Below, one piece after another: positions 33,480 to 44,334 of a DNA stretch of 64,000 nucleotides. The stretch is from Hyaloperonospora brassicae. Its lineage: Eukaryota > Oomycota > Peronosporomycetes > Peronosporales > Peronosporaceae. Position 1 is the stretch's first letter. The number at the start of each line of letters is the position of its first letter. Under the pieces are notes generated by a model. That model worked only from the letters and a program-made list of their open reading frames with translations. It was not told the DNA's origin and ran no database searches. Made by a program: the position numbers and the translations under genes. The stretch spans positions 292,369-356,368 of the forward strand of contig CANTFL010001283.1 in assembly GCA_947650285.1 (NCBI GenBank), in the 5' to 3' direction.

Positions 33480-35453
33480 GTAGCTGAGAGAGCTGTACTT
33501 GTATATCTGCTCTCTGATTGGATATAATTTTGCCTTCGTGCAATTTGACTCCTTAAAAAAGAGTTTTATATCACTAGGCTCACACTATTGGTCAATACAC
33601 TCAATATGTTATTCAAGTGCGGTCGGAGGTTTAATGTTATTTATCCATACCACATTGCTGCAATTTCTCTTGTGAAAGCTTTTTGTGTCGCTATTTTGTA
33701 ATTATTTTTCAGTATGATATGTGTAACTTGTATTTTAATTGATAGGAGCTATGGGTAATCTCCTCAATTTTTACATTTATGTTTAAGAGAGGTTCATGGG
33801 GGCTAGATCGTTGCTTTCATCTTGACTAGGTGGAAAGCGTGATGCCAGGGAGCCTTCGACAATTTCCCCTTATCCGTCACATAGCTCGTTTGGTCAAGCG
33901 CATAAAATATGAGCGGAACATGTGGATATTGACGGCACCACCCACAACATCTACGTTAAGCACACCAACATGTTTGCTCGCAAATCGGCTTGCACGCGAT
34001 CCACCTCACGAGGTATCGTATGCGCTGTACGTAAGCGTGTGGATCACGATCACTCATCTTCAAGTTGAGGGGGCCATCTCGAGCCCTAAAAGCGGTACGT
34101 GGCGATCATTAAGGTATTCGGGAGTGCGACTTTAGTCTTCATGCGATCCAAATAGCGGCGTGAAACTTGAGCACCAAGACCCAATTACTATCCTATTCGG
34201 ACAGGTTGGGCTGCCGAAGTTCACATTTATCGCATCGTCTTCGATGCGACGATACTGTATGACGTCGTCGGGTGGACGAATCATCTTGACATGGAGTAAC
34301 CTCCCACTGCCCCGATCTTGGAGTCGACATTCTACAAGCTTTCTGATCGACATATACGCGTCGACCTGACAGCCGTAGCCATTAGCGATTTTGTCTCAAC
34401 CGTTCAAACTATCCATCTCACACACCATGTCCATAGCAGACGGGTCTGTGATCGTTAGACTGAGCACGACGCGCTAGCAGGTGCGAATAGCACGCCTGCG
34501 CTGGTGATAACGTATTAGCTGTCTACGCTAAAACTAGTGCTTACCGGGTGCCATGCACTATCCTTAACTAGTACGCGAGGAAGCGCAGGTAACTGAATCA
34601 GTTAAGCTTAGTAATAGGAAAAGGTAGACCGTTTTGGTATGCTCACTGTCGTTATGATAGATGCTATCATTGTTCATTTGTACTGTATCAGAATGCATAT
34701 ACGTTTGATGGCTGGCCACCTTCTCACGACCCATTGCACGCGTCCAGCATTCGTTGGACGCTTGACATCTGATGTAATGGCCAATGTTAGACCATATATG
34801 GTGTACCGACAAGTGTGCCCAATCTTTGATCTTCGACGACAACATTTCTTCGAAACGAAGCACTCAACTTACCATCGTTCGTCGTATCATTTTTTTAGTA
34901 CGACCATATTCAGTGCTTTTCGAATTCTTGTCAGCATCATGATATGGACTTCGTGTGCTCGAAACGCAATGCCGCAGGCTCGCGGGATACTTTGCGAACA
35001 ACGGACTTCCACCTTGTTTCCGTCATTCATATAAGTAGGCACATGGAGTACTTCGTTCGTTTGCCCGTAGACACATTGTTCACCCATTCTCTTGTTCGTG
35101 TGGCACGTTTACCGCTTACAACCACAGTGCGGTCATACCCGACTCATCATGCATTCGCTCCTCTTCTTGCTGCGTGACCTACAACTCGAGTGTCTCGGTG
35201 CAATTTCGCAAATGCCGCCATGTCATCGACCTTGTCTTGAGGTATGACCGTCTGCATTGACACGCATGGCACGGTCATAGGTGTGCATCGTTTAGCGCCT
35301 AGCCATAACGGAAAGATCGACAACCTCGCTGATTCCGCCGCGCGCACGCCAAGCGGTATCAGCTTAGCCAGGTTCGATTACCGTCAATTTGCAGACATCT
35401 CCCGTACCGTCAATTTCTAATGCTCGGTCCGTCGTTTCTATCACGCGACGCCA
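33480..35453. other. Intergenic
   Basis: About 2 kb with no supported gene; all frames are short and overlap each other. No repeat was recognised. Confidence 0.5.
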
Positions 35454-35469
35454 GTCATTCTGCTGTTTG
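35453..35469 (+). promoter_or_regulatory. Oomycete initiator-like element of BUD22 gene
   Basis: GTCATTCTGCTGTTT matches the published oomycete initiator (GCTCATTYYNCAWTTT) at nearly every position and sits about 25 bp before the ATG at 35479, in line with the short leaders common in oomycetes. Confidence 0.6.
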
Positions 35470-35478
35470 CGGCCCCCC

Positions 35479-36690
35479 ATGACGGCCAAGCGGACGCGCA
35501 GCGCGGCCTTCTCGGCGCACGACAAACTCGTGCACAAGAGCTGCGTCCTGCTGCGTCGTGAAGCGAAGAAGGTGCGCGCGTTTATGGTGCGCAAGCTCGT
35601 GCAGCAACTGAAACAGGTGCGCCAGCAGCTCGACACTCGTCTGCCGGACGCGGCCCAGCAGCAGACACACGAGCTCAAGTTGCGCGCGAGTGTGCACAAG
35701 TTTGAGCGCGAACACGCAGTGCTGAAGGCGCTGGACCTGGAAAAACTAGTGGAGAAGGCGAAGCTGCAGACGGGGCTGGACACGCCGCTGGAGGTGCTGC
35801 ATGGGCACGAGGCGGTGGACAGAGAATGGGACGAGGAACAGAGCGACAGCGGCGGCGAAGAACGCAGCAGTGAAGTGGCTGCTGAAGATACTAACGACAA
35901 GGAAGAGACGGAGTTGATTGGGGACGAGCTGAGAGGTGCTGAACAATGTCAGGCAGGGAAGGAGAGGGGTGATGCTGCGCTGGAGGAGAAGCTGATGGAC
36001 CGAGTGCTGGCCCACAAGCAGATTGTGGTCGTGCTGGATGCCATTCGACGCTTGGTGAAAGAAGAGGAGAAGGAGGCGGAAAGGAAACGTCGGGCACAAG
36101 AGAAAAGGGCGCTGAAGCGGGGGCGTCATGAGTCGCTGGTCGGTAACACAGGACGTAGTGGTGTGGTGCCCACGTCACTGTTTCTCGGCTCGTTATCGGG
36201 TCGAGGGGAAGTCGATGATGGGAAGCTGGAGATGGATGCGGATGGATATGGGGCAATAGGTAGAGCGGACGACGATATTGCCGAGTTTCTGGGCGAAAAG
36301 AAAAAGAGGAAGAATCGACCTGGACAGGTGGCACGTCGGACGAAGGCCATTCGTAAAGAGGAGGCGCTCAAGCGCAAGGAAGAACGCGCGCAGGGGATAT
36401 TTGTGCCGTACAAAGATACCACGGTTTCTGCAAGCGGTTATGGTCTATCGGAGCGACCGAAGAAGGCCAAGATGAAGGCCAAGCCAGGCAAGAGGGACAA
36501 GCCGCAGTCGCTCGGCGGAAAAACACGGACGTCTGCGAAAGAAGTTGCACCTCAAAAAGAGCATGTCATCGCTCCCGCATCGGCTCCGATGAATGCTGCG
36601 CACCCGTCGTGGCTGGCGAAGCAGAAACAAAAGGAGAAGGAGAAGGTCAGCTTGACTGCGTTTAGTGGTAAGAAGATCACATTTGACTAG
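35479..36690 (+). CDS. BUD22/SRFBP1-family nucleolar protein
   Basis: 403-aa protein resembling BUD22/SRFBP1, a nucleolar factor that in yeast acts in small-subunit rRNA processing. Features in order: a basic N-terminus (MTAKRTRSAAFSAHDK); a helical region rich in Lys, Arg, Gln and Leu (residues about 20-100, LVHKSCVLLRREAKKVRAFM and VRKLVQQLKQVRQQL); an acidic stretch (about 115-150); a long Lys/Arg/Glu coiled segment (VKEEEKEAERKRRAQEKRAL); and the family-type tail KKKRKNRPGQVARRTKA, then HPSWLAKQKQKE...FSGKKITFD. The HPSW...GKKITFD ending is the strongest sign. The start is the first ATG after the initiator-like element at 35453; the open frame upstream has no ATG. Single exon. It converges with the GTPase gene, whose stop lies 96 bp away. 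Confidence 0.8.
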   Translation: MTAKRTRSAAFSAHDKLVHKSCVLLRREAKKVRAFMVRKLVQQLKQVRQQLDTRLPDAAQQQTHELKLRASVHKFEREHAVLKALDLEKLVEKAKLQTGLDTPLEVLHGHEAVDREWDEEQSDSGGEERSSEVAAEDTNDKEETELIGDELRGAEQCQAGKERGDAALEEKLMDRVLAHKQIVVVLDAIRRLVKEEEKEAERKRRAQEKRALKRGRHESLVGNTGRSGVVPTSLFLGSLSGRGEVDDGKLEMDADGYGAIGRADDDIAEFLGEKKKRKNRPGQVARRTKAIRKEEALKRKEERAQGIFVPYKDTTVSASGYGLSERPKKAKMKAKPGKRDKPQSLGGKTRTSAKEVAPQKEHVIAPASAPMNAAHPSWLAKQKQKEKEKVSLTAFSGKKITFD

Positions 36691-36786
36691 CATTTATCTG
36701 CGTGTTGTGGCCGGGATACTAGATGAACCATATACAGCCCAGAGTCCGTCTCCCAAGGTGTTGCGTACCCACGTTATCATTACTCC

Positions 36787-38367
36787 TTAGTTGCGAAACA
36801 TCTTGGCAACCTGGTGAACTAGACTGCTGTGCGTGGGAGCGCACTGCCGTCGCAGTTCCGGGATCTCGTTGCTCACGATATTGTCGAGTGCCGTGATCTC
36901 CGAGTTCTTTAGCCGAGGCAACATGCTGAAGCCTAGCGTGTGTACGGCCACCTGTAGAGACGGCAGAACGCGCTTCCACAACGACATCACGTACTCGTCT
37001 CCCTCTGCCAACTGACGGCCGTAGCGGCGACGAAACAGCTCATCCAGCGAGTCCTCGTGCAGCAAGTCGCGCTCAAGCTGAGTCATCACAGTCGAGTTGT
37101 GCCACACAACACCGGCGGACGCTAGCGCACTGGCAACAGACAGTCCCGTCGCAGCTTCAATCGCACCACCCGCAAGTACCGAAGCCGCGAGAGCATTGCC
37201 ACCGACAAACGCGGCAAACACGAGCGCGAGACGACGCCGTTTCTCGCTAGCATAGCGAGTGCGCAGGTCTTCAAACACCTCGGCATGCATCTTCAGCAGC
37301 CGCGACGAGTCATACAGGTTTGTAATAAGGTTGTCCACCCGGCGCTCGGGAGCACGTTGCACCTCGCTCACCACTTCATCGCGCATAGCATCCAGATCTT
37401 TCATCGATGTACCCAGTCCCTCCGCTGCCTGCATCTGATTGTCCTTGGTGGGAATGCACATCGTGTAGATACGCGGCAAATCCTTCAGCGGGATGACTTT
37501 GCTCAGGTTCCAGCACAACGAGCCGTAGGCGCGCGCAAAGTCGTGAATCTTGCGAAACTGGTCCACTTTATTCAGCACAAGATGCAACTTGTGGTCCATG
37601 CCGACCAGCGATCGCGTCAATATGGACAACGTCTCGCCCGTTGTTCCAGGTTTGTCCGGGTCAAAAAAGAGCAAAATGACATCGGCCCGCTCGGCGTACC
37701 AGCGCACGACCTCTGGGAACTCATACCCTCGATCGGAGTCCCGTCCTTTCATGCTCAACCGGCTCTGCTGCTGCAACGACAGCCGCTCACCTGCCGCGCT
37801 CCCGTGACCCACTTGCTCTGCCTGGTGCGACGGATTGTGCGGCGAGTCGATCATGCCGGGACTGTCCACGAGCATGAAATTGGCCTGGATCCCCTTGCGG
37901 ACCTTGAGCTGCGTGCGCTGAATCAGCGCCGGGCCGTACGTCCGGAGACCAGAGAACCCCAGATCCGGGTCGCCCACGAGCGCCGGCCCGTCCTGGTCCA
38001 GGTCTTCGTGGCCCGGCGCGATGATCGTGAAGCCGTCGTCCGTCGGCGCGACGCCCGTCGACTGCACGTCGCGCTGCAACAGGTAGTTGATGAAGGAAGA
38101 CTTGCCCGACGAGTGGTTGCCCAGCAGGAACACGAACGGCAGCGACGGCAGCTTCTCTTCGCTGTGTTTGCGGTCCAGCGGTCCCAAGAGCTTCTCGTTC
38201 AGAGGCAGCAGCACGGACGACTCGAGGCGGCTCGTCTGCTGCATGAGCCGTATCCACTTCTCATCGCCCACGGCGCGTTCCTCTGCGATCACGTGAGACG
38301 CAGCTACGGACGACAGACGCGCGCGGCACAGCGGCCGACGGAGTGCCGCACGGCGAAGTAGGAGCAT
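36787..38367 (-). CDS. Dynamin/EHD-like GTPase, probably mitochondrial
   Basis: 526-aa single-exon protein of the dynamin/EHD-like GTPase superfamily. The G motifs are clear: P-loop GNHSSGKSS (83-91), DSPG (168-171) and NKVD (266-269), with FDPDKPGTT (235-243) typical of EHD-type proteins. The N-terminus MLLLRRAALRRPLCRARLSS is Arg-rich, Ser/Leu-rich and lacks acidic residues, so a mitochondrial presequence is likely. A hydrophobic stretch (about 385-427, LALVFAAFVGGNALAASVL and on) could insert in a membrane. No EH domain is visible. Such proteins remodel membranes using GTP. ATG at 38367; no other in-frame ATG is close upstream. Superfamily secure, exact role unknown. Confidence 0.85.
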   Translation of the reverse strand: MLLLRRAALRRPLCRARLSSVAASHVIAEERAVGDEKWIRLMQQTSRLESSVLLPLNEKLLGPLDRKHSEEKLPSLPFVFLLGNHSSGKSSFINYLLQRDVQSTGVAPTDDGFTIIAPGHEDLDQDGPALVGDPDLGFSGLRTYGPALIQRTQLKVRKGIQANFMLVDSPGMIDSPHNPSHQAEQVGHGSAAGERLSLQQQSRLSMKGRDSDRGYEFPEVVRWYAERADVILLFFDPDKPGTTGETLSILTRSLVGMDHKLHLVLNKVDQFRKIHDFARAYGSLCWNLSKVIPLKDLPRIYTMCIPTKDNQMQAAEGLGTSMKDLDAMRDEVVSEVQRAPERRVDNLITNLYDSSRLLKMHAEVFEDLRTRYASEKRRRLALVFAAFVGGNALAASVLAGGAIEAATGLSVASALASAGVVWHNSTVMTQLERDLLHEDSLDELFRRRYGRQLAEGDEYVMSLWKRVLPSLQVAVHTLGFSMLPRLKNSEITALDNIVSNEIPELRRQCAPTHSSLVHQVAKMFRN

Positions 38368-40640
38368 CTCGAGGCGGAGGAGCTATTGGACTGCGGACGT
38401 GTTGTGCGGGTGTTGACCGGTATACCGGTGGCTGGCTGGCGGGACCGTCAAGACGTCTACGTCGGACGTGACAGCGGCCGATACTACCGAAGCGTACCGT
38501 TAGCATCAGTAGTACTGGATCGCAGAGAGCCGCGAGTATACACCCCGTACCTTGCGCGTGTGCGCGGTAACGGATGGTCTGGCTAAGTTCGATCAGGCGG
38601 CTCAAGAGATGCTCATGAGCCCTAGTGCTTTTGTCTCGCTCGTATGATTACGTTCCCGGAAGAGGACGTCATGGTCATTAGCTGTATATCGCATTGTCTC
38701 TTGGCTCGTGATGGTGGGTCGACGCGTTATGAGTATGGCAAAGTACCGGAGACCTGGAAATCTCTCGTCCGTGTAAAGAAGTCGACGAGTCTTGTAAACT
38801 GCAAGCCAGTCACAGAACGAACGCGTCAAGACCGTCTGCACGTACAGCTCATTAGATTCATTGTTGCCAATAGCCGTTGCTATGGTGCGAGAGCCGCATT
38901 TTCTTGGAAGCGCAGAGCGCGTCGAAGAGGTTGCAGTCGCCAAGCGCAGCAAAGTTGATCTTCCGCCACAAACTCTGTGGATTGTTTGACGCCTTAAAAG
39001 GAGAGTTAGGGCAATGAAAAGCTCATGAGACAGACGCGACCTTGCTGTCACGTTGGTGAAGCTGAAGTATCGACTGAATCACAGCTGTATTCGTCAAGGA
39101 TTTGGCCACGCGTTGGGGTGTAGTGAAGTGTAATGTGCATTTTCGGAAACGTTCTGCATTTACTTAGCATATCCCTCACGTGCTGCTGCGCGCACTATCT
39201 CAACAGTAGTGCTTCTTGAATTCGTCGTTGCCCTGGCTGGTCTATCCTTGACCGTCGGACCACGCAGCTTGAGCTGGTGCTGCTGACTGCAAGGGTACGT
39301 CATTGACGCAGGCTTTGCAGATCGTGGATCTGCTTCCAGTCGCATGTGTGATCGTCCTACTATTGTGCGAGCCAACCGTCGCTCCGTCAATTGCTCACGT
39401 ACATGTGACCCATTTCGTCGCTGTAAGTCTTCGTGGTACTGAAATCTGCACCACAAGAGGAGATAATAAAAATGCATTTTATATTGAGAAATAACACCAC
39501 TGAACTCTTATACGACCATATATGCACATACATGCCTGGTAACTTATGGATGCTTATCGACATTTGCGATTATTTTGTGAAAATGTTGTACCGCATTATA
39601 TATAGGAGCATTCTTGGCGATTTGCAGGTGCCCTATCATACTTTGTCTCCCTCGGTCACGAAGGTGCACAACCTGCATCTTGTAGACACGCTGGTACCTT
39701 TGCTACAGCATACATGAACTCTACAATACAACCATCAAATGTAATGCCCTCTCAGGCAGAGCGTCTTTGTTTAAATTATTTAGCACAGTGACGTATCTTT
39801 ATATTGTATCTCCTGCCTAAAGTGGAGCAAGAGGACCGAGCCGGTGCGCTTATGTGCACCATGTACTCAGCTGCATATATCAACATTTTCCCAGCATCCA
39901 TACCTCAAAACCCATATCATCAGCGACGTAACTACCACCATGAGCAACCTTCTTCTTTGTGACGAGCACAATGTTCCACCAGCACTGCATGTTTTGTAAA
40001 CGCGCGACCACTCTTATGTGTCTGCAAGCATCCGCGGTACCTCGTGCATTAGCACCAAACTTATTCTGTCAGCTCTTTCGATCTTGTATCAATCAACATC
40101 CTTTTTCGATACGCTATCTCTTGGTGTCTCGGATTGCACCTTGACCACATCTTTCTTAGCATTTTCACGAACCATTGGAACACGACACTGTCTCATCGAA
40201 TCCGATTGAGACGATTTGGCCGAGACGACAGCTACATATTAATGCAATGTCAAACCACAAAAGCTAGATGAAAGTGGAATAAGCAACGTGACCTTCACAT
40301 GCAACAATCAATAGCATTGTTTGGCTTTGCTTGAGGCGTCGACCACCATTTCCTTCTTGCAATAATGACAGTTGACAATCAAGATATGTCGGTTTATCGT
40401 GAATGAACTTAGACATGTGTATTCGGTCGTTCAGCATAGAGCGCATCAGCATTTTATAATGTCTAAATATTTAGCAAGCCATCATCTTTTTCATTTTGTG
40501 GCGCATTTTTTCTCTTTTTTAATCTGGTGGGCCTTTTTATGCTATATTGACGTATTTCTTATTTACTTATCTTGCAGTGATTTTTTTCGTTTTCACGGTT
40601 ATCTACTGCATTCTTTATTGCTCACAAAGTGATGTACCAC
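38368..40640. other. Intergenic
   Basis: The first 200 bp presumably hold the GTPase promoter. The rest, especially 39,430-40,640, is AT-rich with no coding signal, repeat or RNA gene that I can support. Confidence 0.5.
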
Positions 40641-41028
40641 TTACTTCATGCGAAGTTGACGCCACGCGTAACGTGCTGGATACGCATGTACCATAGTGAT
40701 ACATGCCAAGCCGTGTTCGTACGAATCGACTTTTTCAGGCGACTGTAGCGCAATGGCCGGTTGGATCGCTTCGGTGCAAACATGCGGAGCCAGACGCACA
40801 ACAGGATCCCAATCCTTCTTGGAAGATCCGACTCGATCGTCCGGTACAGCTGAGTTCGGCATGTAATCAGAGATGTTGTTGATCCACTGGATGTCCGCAC
40901 ACTTGGCCTCCTCCACTCACACTGGAACAAAGGCGAGGCCACGACTTGATCCCAATGATTACGGCCCAATGCTCGATGACTTCGCCATTGATCTGGACCT
41001 CATCGTCAATCCGGCTATCACCTGATGA
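40641..41028 (-). pseudogene. Unrecognised degraded coding fragment
   Basis: On the minus strand 41028-40905 reads DDEVQINGEVIEHWAVIIG in one frame, and 40916-40641 reads VEEAKCADIQWINNISDYMP through to ITMVHAYPARYAWRQL before a stop in another. Both look protein-like, and they meet at a frame change near 40915. No family recognised. It lies just upstream of the effector candidate on the opposite strand. Could be a transposon or gene remnant. Confidence 0.35.
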
Positions 41029-41229
41029 TAGGTACTAATTGGTGCAACTGCGACATCGAAGCTCTGGTCAGGACGCGGTCTGGTCGTGTCGCATGATGGC
41101 CGCCATTCATTCTCGCATCGGTAGTCAGGTGTACTTGTTCATTGGCGCTAGACCCTTCACGACGTGCGTTCACTTGCCGCTTAGGGCTCCATCGCCCTGT
41201 ACCTCGGCCACGCCGTCTGCAAGTGAGCT

Positions 41230-41649
41230 ATGAAGGTTTTCTCCGTTTTGGCGCTTTCCGTGTGTCTATTGCCGCTCGTTGTTGCTGGTCCGGCCCCGGG
41301 CCTAGAAGATGTCGACGTTGTCCATCCTGCTCCTCATGTCCATCATTCCAAGTCTGTCAAGACACTACGACGGGCTAATTCCTCCGTCGAGCAAGAGACG
41401 GAAGATCGGTTCTTACACAATGAGGGCGAGTTGGTAGACGTGACCGAAGCTCTTGCCGAAGCTCTTGCCGAAGTTATAACCGTATACAATCGATTGTTTG
41501 AGTCAAGCACGACCACGTATCGCGGGCTGGCGGACGAAGCCGAACCGCTCCTTCGCGAACACCGCACCCCGTCATCAGTCGAGTCTCTTGGCGGCACCGA
41601 TACGCACGATGAGGGTCCAGTTGACCCTCACGTGGTCACGGAAGAATAA
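41230..41649 (+). CDS. Secreted KxLR/RxLR-like effector candidate
   Basis: 139-aa protein. A clean signal peptide (MKVFSVLALSVCLLPLVVA, cleavage after A19) is followed by K44-T-L-R47, a KxLR variant of the RxLR motif, and then an acidic E-T-E-D-R (56-60) like the dEER motif, at the distance expected for oomycete RxLR effectors. These effectors are exported from the pathogen and act in plant cells. The remaining 80 residues are Glu/Ala-rich (EALAEALAEV) with no WY-domain motif that I can see. The frame ends at TAA 41647, but protein-like sequence continues downstream in other frames, so this may be the surviving front part of a longer gene. Function cannot be told from sequence. Confidence 0.65.
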   Translation: MKVFSVLALSVCLLPLVVAGPAPGLEDVDVVHPAPHVHHSKSVKTLRRANSSVEQETEDRFLHNEGELVDVTEALAEALAEVITVYNRLFESSTTTYRGLADEAEPLLREHRTPSSVESLGGTDTHDEGPVDPHVVTEE

Positions 41650-42330
41650 GTTTGCGCACAAGCGCGACCACATGAGGTCCTTGTTGGAGGATGCATGCCA
41701 CGAGCTGCTTGGGACTCATGGCGAGTTTGTAACTGTGCGGATGCTTCTCGAAAAGAAGGGAGACTTGATCTGAGGGCCAGACTTACAAAGACCGAGCTGG
41801 ACGAGTTTTCTTTTTGGTTCAAGACCAAACTCAGTCTACACAAGCTCTAGAGAAAGCTACGAGGGACGCTGTGTCGGAGGAAGATCTCAACATTGTAGCG
41901 GCTGTCCAAAGCGACTACGACAAGCTGATTGATCGGGAGCCGGAAGCATTTCATGGGACAACGACGTACCAACAGGGGCTTTAGCTCTTGCGCAATTCCG
42001 AGGTGACATCTGAGTGTGGTAAGCTTCGGAAAGGGTTTGACCGGCAGATTGTTTCTTTGTTGATGACACTTGCAGACCGTGGCAATGTCGTTAGTCAACA
42101 ATGAAGGTGCCTTGGTAAGATCAGTCTGCGTGAGGAAGTTGAACGGGGAGGAGATGGCATCGGCGGAAGGGTATACGCGTATCGGTTGTTCATCAGCAAA
42201 GTCGAGTCTGCACGTGCTAGAGAACAAGTTGCGACCGTAGATGAGGCGCCAAAACTCTGTAGCCAATCTGAGGCTGAAGTCGACGGCTATGAGGACTTGA
42301 TCGGACAGAAGCTGACACACGGTCGCTAGC
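41650..42330 (+). pseudogene. Frameshifted downstream remnant of effector locus
   Basis: Directly after the effector stop, protein-like stretches follow one another on the plus strand in changing frames: KRDHMRSLLEDACHELLG to LLEKKGDL (41660-41770), LTKTELDEFSFWF (about 41785), EKATRDAVSEEDLNIVAAV to EAFHGTT (41850-41965), CGKLRKGFDRQIVSLLM (about 42015-42065) and ISLREEVERGGDGIGGRV through EDLIGQKLTHGR to a TAG (42120-42330). All are charged, helical and without signal peptide. This is what a longer secreted protein gene would leave after several indels and stops. Alternatively it is a separate dead gene. Confidence 0.45.
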
Positions 42331-44251
42331 TCGAGAGGCCTCACAGATGCTTCAGCTCACAGCGTGGTAGTCGAAACGAAATCAAGTGAGCTTCGCGGCA
42401 CTCAGTCTATGGTCCATGTCTCGTTGTGCTGTGTCTATCATCTAGCCTGCTCTGTTTACTGTCCTGTTTGCAACTGTCTCGTCATCAAACAACATGAGTA
42501 GATCCACTGTGGAAAGCCGGTCGTACACGGATGCAAATGTCTTCTGACTGACAGCAAAGACGACGAGGGATCTCCAAACAACGATGCGAGTACGTATACT
42601 AAGAGCCGCTGCTTTAAGCGTAGATGCTGCTAATGGCTCATGTGAGTACACACGGAGTTGCGTGGAAGGCTCTGGACACAATCTCGAGCAAACGTGTGCT
42701 CCATAGCACAACTAGCATCCGCATCATCGAGCAAACTAGAGCTAGCAAAGGGTGCGACGTGTCCAATGCTGACTCTTCACCGAGTGACGCGGAACAGGAC
42801 GAGCTGCTATACGCGGCGACCAGCAAACTTCCGAACAAGGGTGGAGCTATTTGAACGCGAGCACAAAAGTGTAAGCAATCGCCAAGTTGTGCATTAGTCA
42901 CTGAGCTAGTGCTTTATGGGCTGCGAGGAGGACTCGCTGCACATACAGGAACTCAGAACATGCGTGGGGCATCGAGAAGGTCTCATCCATATATACGAAC
43001 ATATCCATACGCGCGAAGCTGCTCACGATCGTTAGCATCAACGACATAAGGTCAACAACATACGGACTCCACTCTCGTGCATGACCACCCAAAAACACAG
43101 TCTGGTCAGAGCAGCACCACAAGCGCCATCAGCGGGGGCCACGCTGAGCGTCTGGGAACAATACAAAGGATGGCAACATTCGATGAGAGTGAATGTGGTG
43201 AGCGCTCTGCTCGCGATGCATCACAACTTTATGGGTCCAACAGCATTGAGTCGTGTTCTAGGCCAAAGACGCCGGCGTTGCAAACGTGGCCCAAGTAAAC
43301 ACAGACATCTTGCAAACAATTACAACGTCATTCAGACAGGAGCTTCCTCTCTACTCTTACCTCTCTCTCGTTTCTCTCTCTCTCTCTCTCTCTCTCGTTC
43401 TCTCTCGTTCTCTTTCTATTATTCACGACGCACCACTTGCGTGGGTAGCCTGCCGTTTCATGGCTCACTGCACGATCGTGGACGTTACCTTTGGTGCCAC
43501 ACTTTGTCACTTGATATAGAAATTGCGTTGTTCTTCACTACACCGGACCTCAGTCAACAATGGCAAGTGCAGTTATGCTCAGCGTGTATAGAGAAGTGTT
43601 GCGAGCGAGTCATTTTGGCTCACGAACAGCATTGACGTCTATTGGCACACGCTGCGCTCTTAGCTTTTACTGCTGCAGCACATTCGCATCCAGGTAGCTC
43701 AATGTAGCTCAACAAGCTTTGGCTCAATCATGTATATTCCACCCAAGCTACACTACTGACGAGCTGCCGGTCGTACAGCTCTTATTTGTGGCACTATTCC
43801 ATGCGCCATCGCCTGGAGCACGAGGTGGAAACGCCACGCGGGCCGAGCTCCGAGCGTGTCGAAACGCTTCGCGGCCTTTTCGAACAACTCAGCCCGCGGA
43901 CTGAGCCACCGCTGGATGTTTCGTGTTTTGCTGGATAGTTCGCCTGTCTCTGATCACACACGAATCATCCGAAGGGTAGCGGCTGATTTTCGTCAGCAGT
44001 CCGAGTCAGTGTCAATTATCGTAGCCCGCTATATATATTGAGAAGAACAGGTTATTGCATGTCCACTTCCTGCACAGCTCGGTCTTTGCCAGCACTCGTT
44101 GCCAAGTGGCGTCCCTCTTCCGCATCAAGTTCAAGAGGTATGCATTGCTGCGTGCCGCAGAAGATCGCGCTCTCCAGCGACAAGCGATCTTCGGCCACGT
44201 CCGTCGGCCTTCTTCATTCCCGAATCTGCCCACTGCCCCGCACGTCACTTA
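42331..44251. other. Intergenic with CT-rich microsatellite
   Basis: No supported gene. 43353-43416 holds an impure (CT)n/(CTCTCGTT) run. Short frames on both strands look like chance. Confidence 0.5.
43353..43416. repeat. Impure (CT)n microsatellite
   Basis: Roughly 60 bp of CTCTCT with interspersed GTT interruptions (CTCTCGTTCTCTCTCGTTC). Confidence 0.85.
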
Positions 44252-44325
44252 AGACCTCTCACTCGCTCCCTTCAGACCTCTCACTCGCCCCCTCAGACCT
44301 CTCACTCGCTCGCTTCACTCGTCCA
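44252..44325 (+). repeat. Tandem CT-rich leader repeat upstream of annexin
   Basis: Three consecutive copies of AGACCTCTCACTCGCYCCC (unit about 22-24 bp) ending about 10 bp before the annexin ATG, hence probably in its promoter or 5' leader. The motif CACTCG also fits the pyrimidine-rich start-site context of oomycete genes. Confidence 0.75.
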
Positions 44326-44334
44326 CCTGTCAAG

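Noticed and set aside
37285..38361. Plus-strand open frame of about 358 codons
   Set aside because: Antisense to the EHD-like GTPase, which has clear G motifs.
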